Positions 57,955-64,000 of a stretch of DNA of 64,000 nucleotides are shown here, piece after piece. Positions within the stretch are counted from its first letter, which is position 1. Each line of letters starts with the position of its first letter. The notes below the pieces were generated by a model. That model saw only the letters and a program-made list of their open reading frames with translations. It searched no databases and was not told the origin of the DNA. The stretch spans positions 1-64,000 of the forward strand of contig NZ_PQSQ01000039.1 of assembly GCF_002920575.1 (NCBI RefSeq), given 5' to 3'. A program made the translations under genes and the position numbers. The DNA is from Streptomyces sp. Ru73 (GTDB taxonomy: Bacteria; Actinomycetota; Actinomycetes; Streptomycetales; Streptomycetaceae).

Positions 57955-59364
57955 ATGATTTCTGTGAAGAGGCGCGGTGCGGCCCGCCTTGCCGCCGCGG
58001 TACTGGCCACGGGCCTCGCCGCGGCGGGTGCGATAGTCACGGCGGGCCCCGCTGTCGCGGACGACGCGCCCCCGGCGCACAGCGGAGCCACCGCCACGCT
58101 CGGCGGTCTGAAGGTGTACGACCAGGCCGTCATCCACGACCACGGCCGGAACCAGAAGATCGGTGCCGGGCTCTTCGAGATGGCCGTCGACAAGGGTGGC
58201 TCGCTCCAGACGTACTGCATCGACATCCACAACCCGACGCAGAACCAGGCCAGGTACCAGGAAGTGCCCTGGAGCCAGTCGTCGCTGCACAACAACAAGG
58301 ACGCCGGCAAGATCCGCTGGATCCTGCAGAACTCCTACCCCCAGGTGAACGACCTGGCCGCGCTGGCGAGCAAGGCCGGTGCCGGGACGCTGACCGAGAA
58401 GACCGCCGCAGCCGGTACGCAGGTCGCGATCTGGCGCTTCTCCGACCACGCCGACGTCGACGCGGTCGACCCGGCGGCGGAGAAGCTGGCCGACTACCTG
58501 GAGAAGAGCGCGCAGGACCTCCAGGAGCCGACGGCGTCCCTGACGCTCGACCCGCCGGCCGTCTCCGGCAAGTCCGGCAGCCGGATCGGGCCGGTCACGG
58601 TCCACACCAACGCGCAGAGCGCGACGGTCACCCCGGCGGCGGACGCGCCGTCCGGCGTCAAGGTCGTCGACAAGGCCGGCAAGCCGCTGACCAGCGCGCC
58701 CAACGGCGCGCAGCTGTTCTTCGACGTGCCGGCGGGTGCCGAGGACGGCTCCACCTCGCTGACCGTCCAGGCCGCGACGAAGGTGCCGGTGGGCCGGGCG
58801 TTCACCGGTGTCGGTGAGCACGCCAAGAGCCAGACGCAGATCCTGGCGGGCTCCAGCGAGTCCACCGTGTCCGCGGTGGCCACGGCTTCCTGGGCGAAGC
58901 AGGGCGCGGTGCCGGCGGTGACCGCCGAGAAGGACTGCGCGAAGGGTGGCGTCGACGTCACCGTCGGCAACAAGGGTGACGAGGCGTTCCACTTCCAGCT
59001 GGCGGGCAAGGAGCACGAGGTCGCGCCCGGCAAGTCGGAGACGGTGACCGTGCCGGTCGCCGAGGACCAGTCGTACGAGATCACGGTCAAGGGTGACAAC
59101 GGCTTCTCGAAGACGTTCACCGGCGTGCTGGACTGCAAGACCGCCGGCAGCGGCGGCAGCACCCCGGCCCCGTCCGCGCACCCGAGCCCGGCGTCGGCCG
59201 GTGGCACCGGTGGTGACTCGGCCGGTGACCACGGCGGTGACCTGGCGGAGACCGGTTCCAGCAGCGCCACCCCGGTGATCGCGGGTATCGCGGTCGCGCT
59301 GGTCGTGATCGGCGGCGCGGCGGTGTTCTTCCTCCGCAAGAAGAAGGCCGGCGTCACGCAGTGA
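57955..59364 (+). CDS. TQXA-domain thioester surface protein, LAETG sortase substrate
   Basis: A 469-residue cell-wall protein. A signal peptide (about 1-35, ending AVADD) is followed by a thioester domain with Cys88 in LQTYCIDIHNPT and Gln156 in GTQVAIWRFSD (the TQXA motif), residues known in this family to form an internal thioester that can bind host or surface amines. Beta-sandwich repeats follow, then a Pro/Ser/Gly-rich stalk, LAETG at 430-434, a membrane helix and a KKK tail. LAETG is the preferred motif of class E sortases. Streptomyces homologues are developmental surface proteins. Confidence 0.92.
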   Translation: MISVKRRGAARLAAAVLATGLAAAGAIVTAGPAVADDAPPAHSGATATLGGLKVYDQAVIHDHGRNQKIGAGLFEMAVDKGGSLQTYCIDIHNPTQNQARYQEVPWSQSSLHNNKDAGKIRWILQNSYPQVNDLAALASKAGAGTLTEKTAAAGTQVAIWRFSDHADVDAVDPAAEKLADYLEKSAQDLQEPTASLTLDPPAVSGKSGSRIGPVTVHTNAQSATVTPAADAPSGVKVVDKAGKPLTSAPNGAQLFFDVPAGAEDGSTSLTVQAATKVPVGRAFTGVGEHAKSQTQILAGSSESTVSAVATASWAKQGAVPAVTAEKDCAKGGVDVTVGNKGDEAFHFQLAGKEHEVAPGKSETVTVPVAEDQSYEITVKGDNGFSKTFTGVLDCKTAGSGGSTPAPSAHPSPASAGGTGGDSAGDHGGDLAETGSSSATPVIAGIAVALVVIGGAAVFFLRKKKAGVTQ

Positions 59365-59895
59365 CCAGCGGCGAGCGCACGGTGCGTGATCGGCACCGCG
59401 TGCGGTAGGTGAGTACGAGCCCCGGCCCCGGAGCGCCCCGAGCGCCCGGGGCCGTCGGCTACCCGCCCCCACGCGCCCGGCGGCCCACCCGACCCGGCGC
59501 GCCCCCGCCGAGCCGCGGTCAGGGGCCTCGCCCGCCCTCCTGTACGGAGGCCAGTCCCGGGCCCGAGCGCGAAGACCCCCGCTGGCCCCCGCACCGCCCC
59601 TGCCGGAAACCCACCCGGCCCCGGCACCGGTGGCCCCCGCCCCCCCCCGCACACGAAGGTCTGCGGCCCCGCGCGCGACAGCCACCCCGCCGGGGCCCCG
59701 CACCGCCCACCCCGGAATCCGCCAGGCCCCCGGCAGGGGCTGGGCCCCGCCCCCCCGCGTCAACCCCCGCTTGCCCCTCACTCTCGGGGGCGGGGCCCGG
59801 GGTGGGGTGGGTTACCCGTTTCCGTCGGGGGACCGGCGTACGGCAAGATGGGTAGTACTGCCCACTTCCAGATCCAGACTGCCGGACGGTTTCTC
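59365..59895. other. long GC-rich intergenic region upstream of ettA
   Basis: I see no gene in this 531-bp interval. GGCCCCGG (59424-59431) and CCGGGGCC (59446-59453) form a hairpin that may terminate the TQXA gene. GGGTAGTACTGCCC (59850-59863) is a near-perfect palindrome 32 bp before the ettA start. Long C-rich tracts fill the middle. Confidence 0.45.
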
Positions 59896-61560
59896 TTGGC
59901 TGAGTTCATTTACACCATGCGCAAGGCGCGCAAGGCGCACGGCGACAAGGTGATCCTCGACGACGTCACCCTGAACTTCCTGCCGGGGGCGAAGATCGGT
60001 GTCGTGGGCCCCAACGGTGCCGGTAAGTCCACGGTGCTGAAGATCATGGCGGGGCTGGAGCAGCCGTCCAACGGTGACGCCTTCATCACGCCTGGTTACA
60101 GCGTCGGCATGCTGCTGCAGGAGCCGCCGCTCGACGAGTCCAAGACGGTCCTGGAGAACGTCCAGGACGGCGCCCGCGAGATCATGGACAAGCTCAAGCG
60201 CTTCAACGAGGTCGCCGAGCTCATGGCGACCGACTACAGCGACGCGCTGATGGAGGAGATGGGCAAGCTCCAGGAGGACCTGGATCACGCGAACGCCTGG
60301 GACCTGGACACCCAGCTCGAGCAGGCCATGGACGCGCTGGGCTGCCCGCCCGGCGACTGGGGCGTCACCAACCTCTCCGGTGGTGAGAAGCGCCGCGTCG
60401 CGCTCTGCAAGCTGCTGCTGGAAGCCCCCGACCTGCTGCTCCTCGACGAGCCCACCAACCACCTGGACGCCGAGTCCGTGCAGTGGCTGGAGCAGCACCT
60501 CGCGCAGTACCAGGGCACCGTCGTCGCCGTCACCCACGACCGGTACTTCCTCGACAACGTCGCCGAGTGGATCCTGGAGCTGGACCGCGGCCGCGCCCAC
60601 CCGTACGAGGGCAACTACTCCACCTACCTGGACAAGAAGGCCGCGCGCCTGAAGGTCGAGGGCCAGAAGGACGCCAAGCGCGCGAAGCGTCTGAAGGAGG
60701 AGCTGGACTGGGTCCGCTCCAACGCCAAGGGCCGGCAGGCCAAGTCCAAGGCCCGTCTGACCCGTTACGAGGAGATGGCGGCCGAGGCCGAGAAGACCCG
60801 GAAGCTGGACTTCGAGGAGATCCAGATCCCGCCGGGCCCGCGCCTGGGCAACGTCGTCGTCGAGGTCGAGCACCTCTCGAAGGCGTTCGGGGACAAGGTC
60901 CTCATCGACGACCTGTCGTTCTCGCTGCCCCGGAACGGCATCGTGGGTGTCATCGGGCCGAACGGTGCCGGTAAGACGACCCTGTTCAAGATGATCCAGG
61001 GCCTGGAGTCCGCCGACTCCGGTTCGATCAAGGTCGGCGACACGGTCAAGATCTCGTACGTGGACCAGAACCGCGCCAACATCGACCCCAAGAAGACCCT
61101 GTGGGCCGTGGTGTCGGACGAGCTGGACTACATCAACGTGGGCCAGGTCGAGATGCCGTCCCGCGCGTACGTCTCCGCGTTCGGCTTCAAGGGCCCGGAC
61201 CAGCAGAAGCCGGCCGGCGTGCTCTCCGGTGGTGAGCGGAACCGCCTCAACCTGGCGCTCACGCTCAAGCAGGGCGGCAACCTGCTCCTCCTCGACGAGC
61301 CGACCAACGACCTCGACGTCGAGACCCTGTCCTCGCTGGAGAACGCGCTGCTGGAGTTCCCCGGCTGCGCCGTGGTCGTCTCCCACGACCGCTGGTTCCT
61401 CGACCGCGTCGCCACGCACATCCTGGCGTACGAGGGCGAGTCCAAGTGGTTCTGGTTCGAGGGCAACTTCGAGTCGTACGAGAAGAACAAGATCGAGCGG
61501 CTCGGTCCGGACGCCGCCCGTCCGCACCGCGCCACCTACAAGAAGCTGACCCGAGGCTGA
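59896..61560 (+). CDS. ettA: ABC-F energy-dependent translational throttle protein EttA
   Basis: A 554-residue cytoplasmic ABC-F ATPase with two nucleotide-binding domains and no membrane segments. Walker A1 is GPNGAGKST (Lys about 44), signature 1 LSGGEKRRVALCKLL, Walker B1 LLLLDEPTNHLD. The linker carries KGRQAKSKARLTRYEEM. Walker A2 is GPNGAGKTT (Lys about 360), signature 2 LSGGERNRLNLAL, and Walker B2 LLLLDEPTNDLD. EttA binds the ribosomal E site and adjusts the first peptide-bond step to the energy state. TTG 59896 (AEFIYTMRKARKAHGDK) matches the conserved N-terminus; an upstream in-frame ATG at 59848 is less likely. Confidence 0.95.
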   Translation: MAEFIYTMRKARKAHGDKVILDDVTLNFLPGAKIGVVGPNGAGKSTVLKIMAGLEQPSNGDAFITPGYSVGMLLQEPPLDESKTVLENVQDGAREIMDKLKRFNEVAELMATDYSDALMEEMGKLQEDLDHANAWDLDTQLEQAMDALGCPPGDWGVTNLSGGEKRRVALCKLLLEAPDLLLLDEPTNHLDAESVQWLEQHLAQYQGTVVAVTHDRYFLDNVAEWILELDRGRAHPYEGNYSTYLDKKAARLKVEGQKDAKRAKRLKEELDWVRSNAKGRQAKSKARLTRYEEMAAEAEKTRKLDFEEIQIPPGPRLGNVVVEVEHLSKAFGDKVLIDDLSFSLPRNGIVGVIGPNGAGKTTLFKMIQGLESADSGSIKVGDTVKISYVDQNRANIDPKKTLWAVVSDELDYINVGQVEMPSRAYVSAFGFKGPDQQKPAGVLSGGERNRLNLALTLKQGGNLLLLDEPTNDLDVETLSSLENALLEFPGCAVVVSHDRWFLDRVATHILAYEGESKWFWFEGNFESYEKNKIERLGPDAARPHRATYKKLTRG

Positions 61561-61570
61561 GGCTGATCGC

Positions 61571-62041
61571 GTGCGACACGTCTACTCCTGCCCCCTGCGC
61601 TGGGCGGACATGGATGCGTTCGGCCACGTCAACAACGTGGTCTTCCTGCGCTACCTCGAAGAGGCGCGGATCGACTTCATGTTCCGGCTGGCGCCGGGGG
61701 ACGGCAGTCCGTCGTTCTCCGGCGGGTCCGTCGTGGCCCGGCACGAGATCGACTACGTCCGCCCGCTGGTCCACCGGCACGAGCCGGTGACCATCGAGTC
61801 CTGGGTGACCCGGATCACCGCGGCGTCCCTGACGATCGAGTACGAGATCAAGGACCCCGCCGGGCCGGACGGGAAGGAAACCGTGTACGTGCGCGCCTCC
61901 ACCGTCGTGGTGCCGTACGACCTCGAAGCGGGGCGCCCGCGGCGCATCAGCGCCGAGGAGAAGGCGTTCCTGCAGCAGTACACGGACGACGCCGACGGCG
62001 GGAGCGACGGCGCGCAGCGCTCGGAGGCCGTCGCCGCATGA
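61571..62041 (+). CDS. hotdog-fold acyl-CoA thioesterase
   Basis: A 156-residue protein of the 4-hydroxybenzoyl-CoA thioesterase/YbgC type. The motif RWADMDAFGHVNNVVFLRYLEEAR carries the catalytic Asp and the DxFGHVNN pattern. IDYVRPLVHRHEPVTIESWV is the second conserved strand. It hydrolyses acyl-CoA, substrate unknown. GTG 61571 begins 10 bp after the ettA stop, so co-transcription is likely. Its stop overlaps the next ATG. Confidence 0.9.
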   Translation: MRHVYSCPLRWADMDAFGHVNNVVFLRYLEEARIDFMFRLAPGDGSPSFSGGSVVARHEIDYVRPLVHRHEPVTIESWVTRITAASLTIEYEIKDPAGPDGKETVYVRASTVVVPYDLEAGRPRRISAEEKAFLQQYTDDADGGSDGAQRSEAVAA

Positions 62042-62748
62042 CGGTCCTGCGCCTCGCCGACGACGGGGAGGCGGCGGACCTCGCCGCCTTCCTGTCCCGG
62101 CTGCTGCACTACGACCGGGCCGCGGCGGTGCGCCTGCGGGCCGCACCGGCCGGCGGGCCCGGCGACGGCGGCGTGCTCGCCGTCTTCGGCCGGCCGCCGT
62201 CTTTCGAGGTACTGGCCATCCGTACGGCACGCCTCGGAGAGCCGGCCCAGCTGGACACGACCGTCTCGGCCGGTGAACTGCTCGACGGCATCGAGGAGCC
62301 GGCGGGCAAGCTCGGCGTGCCCGCCGAGGTCACGGGGCCGCCGTGGGCCGGGGTGCTGCCTCCGCAGGGCGGCTGGCGCCGGGTGCCCGGGCTGCCGGAG
62401 CCGGAGGCGCTGGGCCGGATGCTCGCGGCCTCGGTCGCCGAGTTCCGCGCCCGCGACGGGGAGCTGCCGCCGGAGCGGCGGACCCGTACGGAGCGGGACC
62501 GGATCGGCCGGGAGATCTGGTCGCGCACGGTCGGCGACACCCACCTCCCGCTGCGCGCCGTGCACGCCGCGCAGTCCCTGGGCTTCCTCCGCGCGGTGCA
62601 CGCCCCGGCCGGTGCCGCGAGCGCCGGTCCGCTCCCGGAGCCGTACTCGCTGCTCGCCGCGGGCGGCTGGCTCCGGCTGCGTACGCCGCACGGCTCGATC
62701 GCCGTGCGTACGGGCGGGCTCCACGGTCTGTCGGTCACACCGGCCTGA
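62038..62748 (+). CDS. conserved actinobacterial protein of unknown function
   Basis: A 236-residue soluble protein without a recognised catalytic motif. It contains DLAAFLSRLLHYDRAAAVRLRA, FEVLAIRTARLGEPAQLDTTVSAGELL and a C-terminal YSLLAAGGWLRLRTPHGSIAVR. Tight ATGA coupling to the thioesterase and its position after ettA suggest a conserved operon ending in the hairpin that follows. Function unknown. Confidence 0.85.
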   Translation: MTVLRLADDGEAADLAAFLSRLLHYDRAAAVRLRAAPAGGPGDGGVLAVFGRPPSFEVLAIRTARLGEPAQLDTTVSAGELLDGIEEPAGKLGVPAEVTGPPWAGVLPPQGGWRRVPGLPEPEALGRMLAASVAEFRARDGELPPERRTRTERDRIGREIWSRTVGDTHLPLRAVHAAQSLGFLRAVHAPAGAASAGPLPEPYSLLAAGGWLRLRTPHGSIAVRTGGLHGLSVTPA

Positions 62749-62766
62749 CACCGCTGACGCATGACG

Positions 62767-62800
62767 GAGGCCGGGCCGCCCCTCGGGGCGGCCCGGCCTC
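62767..62800. terminator. 16-bp stem bidirectional terminator
   Basis: GAGGCCGGGCCGCCCC and GGGGCGGCCCGGCCTC pair perfectly with only TC between them, located between the convergent conserved-protein and globin genes. Confidence 0.88.
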
Positions 62801-62830
62801 TCGTGCTGTGCGGTGTGCGGACCGTCGTCC

Positions 62831-63235
62831 TCAGCCGTCGCTGTTGATCATCGTGGCGGCCGCGTACGTCAGGTAGTTCCACAGCTGGGTCTCGTGCTCG
62901 GGCGCCAGCTCCAGGGAGTCCACCGCGTCCCGCATGTGCCGCAGCCAGGCGTCGTGCGCCGCGCGGTCCACCTTGAAGGGCATGTGCCGCATGCGCAGCC
63001 GCGGGTGGCCGCGGCCCTCGCTGTACGTACGCGGGCCGCCCCAGTACTGCATGAGGAACAGCGCGAGGCGCTCCTCGGCCGGGCCGAGGTCCTCCTCCGG
63101 GTACATGGGCCGCAGCAGCGGGTCCTCCGCGACGCCCTGGTAGAAGCGGTGCACCAGACGCCGGAAGGTCTCCTCGCCACCGACCTGCTCGTAAAAGGTC
63201 TGCTCCTGAAGCGTGCCGCGCGGAATCTCGTTCAC
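62831..63235 (-). CDS. group II truncated haemoglobin
   Basis: A 134-residue 2/2 globin. FYEQVGGEETFRRLVHRFYQGVAEDPLLRPMYP covers helices A to CD with the Tyr residues that contact ligand, HPRLRMRHMPFKV contains the proximal His, and AHDAWLRHM carries the Trp G8 of group II. Such globins bind O2 and NO and are tied to redox or nitrosative defence. GTG 63235 starts NEIPRGTLQEQ; the GGAGG is unusually close to it. Confidence 0.93.
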   Translation of the reverse strand: MNEIPRGTLQEQTFYEQVGGEETFRRLVHRFYQGVAEDPLLRPMYPEEDLGPAEERLALFLMQYWGGPRTYSEGRGHPRLRMRHMPFKVDRAAHDAWLRHMRDAVDSLELAPEHETQLWNYLTYAAATMINSDG

Positions 63236-63347
63236 CCCTCCATGGTCTCAGACGTACCGGCCGAGTACGGAAGATCTACGACCACGGGAACCCGCCGGGC
63301 CCACGGGCGGCACGGCGGCCCGGGCGGGGGCGTAGCAGAGTGGAGGT

Positions 63348-64000
63348 ATGAGCGGTAACGGCACGGGACCGACGCACGATCCGTACGCCGCCGAGGCCGC
63401 GACGGCGCGGGCCGGACTGGTACGGCTGATCACGCTGGGCGGCGGGGCCGCCGATCCGCACTGGCGGGCCGCGTTCGCCGAGGTGCCCCGCCATCTGTTC
63501 GTGCCGGTGTACTACGTGGGCGTGGCCGGCGGATACGAGCGGCGGGCCGCCGACCACCCCGACCCGGAGCGCCGCCGGGAGTGGCTGCGCGGGGCTTACG
63601 CCGACAGCGCGCTGGCCACCCACGTGAGCGGCGGGGAGCTGGTCTCCTCCAGCAGCCAGCCGTCCCTGATGGCGACGATGCTGGCCGAGCTGCGGATCGA
63701 GGACGGGCACGAGGTGCTGGAGATCGGCACGGGCACCGGCTACAACGCGGCGCTGCTCTCGCACCGGCTCGGCGACCGGCGGGTCACCACCGTCGACCTG
63801 GACGAGGAGATCACCGGGCCGGCCCGGGAGCATCTGGCAGCGGCCGGCTACCGGCCGCTGGTGGTCACCGGGGACGGCGCGCTGGGCTGTCCGGACCGGG
63901 CGCCGTTCGACCGGATCATGGCGACCTGCCGGCTGCCGTCCGTGCCGCAGGCGTGGGTGGCGCAGTGCAGGACCGGCGGGCTGATCCTCACCCCGCTGGC
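63348..64000 (+). CDS. protein-L-isoaspartate O-methyltransferase-like enzyme (partial)
   Basis: At least 217 residues are present; the gene runs off the window end. PHWRAAFAEVPRHLFVPVYYV is the Pcm-type N-terminus, VSSSSQPSLMATML matches the substrate loop, and HEVLEIGTGTGYNAALLS is SAM motif I, followed by VTTVDLDEEI. It methylates damaged aspartyl residues or, in the actinobacterial variants, unknown peptides (as in some lanthipeptide clusters), but no precursor gene is visible here. GGAGG lies only two bases before ATG 63348, so a leaderless mRNA is possible. Confidence 0.88.
   Translation, partial: MSGNGTGPTHDPYAAEAATARAGLVRLITLGGGAADPHWRAAFAEVPRHLFVPVYYVGVAGGYERRAADHPDPERRREWLRGAYADSALATHVSGGELVSSSSQPSLMATMLAELRIEDGHEVLEIGTGTGYNAALLSHRLGDRRVTTVDLDEEITGPAREHLAAAGYRPLVVTGDGALGCPDRAPFDRIMATCRLPSVPQAWVAQCRTGGLILTPL

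Noticed and set aside
63348..64000. Lanthipeptide cluster suggested by the isoaspartyl-methyltransferase-like gene
   Set aside because: No precursor peptide or lanthipeptide synthetase is visible in the neighbouring sequence. The possibility remains only for DNA beyond the window.

Overview
The window is a stretch of chromosome from a high-GC actinobacterium, almost certainly a Streptomyces. The GC content is well above 70%, third codon positions are nearly all G or C, GTG and TTG starts are common, genes are coupled through ATGA and GTGA overlaps, and Streptomyces hallmark genes are present (a four-gene conservon, MreB-like protein, paired dynamin-like GTPases, EttA, citrate synthase of the 429-residue type, sortase-anchored TQXA protein).

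Layout. 0-0.8 kb: a 46-bp minisatellite plus degenerate 15-bp repeats, with no convincing gene. 0.8-6.4 kb: MarR-GNAT regulator/acetyltransferase, then a LacI repressor divergent from a three-gene catabolic operon (Gfo/Idh/MocA dehydrogenase, DUF993 protein, TIM-barrel isomerase) whose substrate I cannot name. 6.7-10.5 kb: RecD2-type helicase and citrate synthase. 10.5-11.1 kb: a gene-free, hairpin-rich interval. 11.1-13.7 kb: copZ-copA copper efflux operon behind a CsoR-type operator. 13.9-16.4 kb: DedA and TauE membrane proteins that overlap antisense, and an inositol-type dehydrogenase. 16.6-29.4 kb: a second LacI regulator and a divergent myo-inositol catabolic locus (transporter, IolH-like, IolG, IolE leftward; IolC, Cgl0159-type aldolase candidate, IolB, IolD, methylmalonate-semialdehyde dehydrogenase rightward). 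These genes give a full route from inositol uptake to acetyl-CoA.

29.5-37.2 kb: StyA-like flavoprotein monooxygenase, a Pro/Gln-tailed membrane protein, an unusual polypeptide joining an extracytoplasmic serine hydrolase to an ABC ATPase with its permease, and a TetR/membrane-protein pair. 37.4-44.7 kb: secreted protein, FUSC family protein, MreB-like protein and the conservon (sensor-like ATPase, roadblock, DUF742, GTPase). 44.9-51.6 kb: secreted protein, YihY family protein, GDH-like dehydrogenase, NUDIX hydrolase, TetR plus membrane-anchored hydrolase, LysE exporter. 51.77-51.84 kb: tRNA-Arg(TCT), leftward, with a strong terminator. 52.1-64 kb: two dynamin-like GTPases separated by minisatellites, an SSB paralogue, the TQXA surface protein, EttA, thioesterase, a conserved protein, truncated haemoglobin and the start of an isoaspartyl-methyltransferase-like gene cut by the window edge.

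Regulation is unusually readable. Near-perfect palindromes lie at the promoters of the MarR, both LacI, CsoR-type and both TetR loci. One LacI operator is embedded in that regulator's own first codons. An 11-base box is shared, in the same arrangement behind a TTGAC element, by the iolC promoter and the promoter of the second inositol-type dehydrogenase. Short tandem repeats recur in intergenic DNA and inside proteins, which suggests frequent slippage or unequal exchange in this strain. All functional statements come from reading motifs by eye; no database search was possible.
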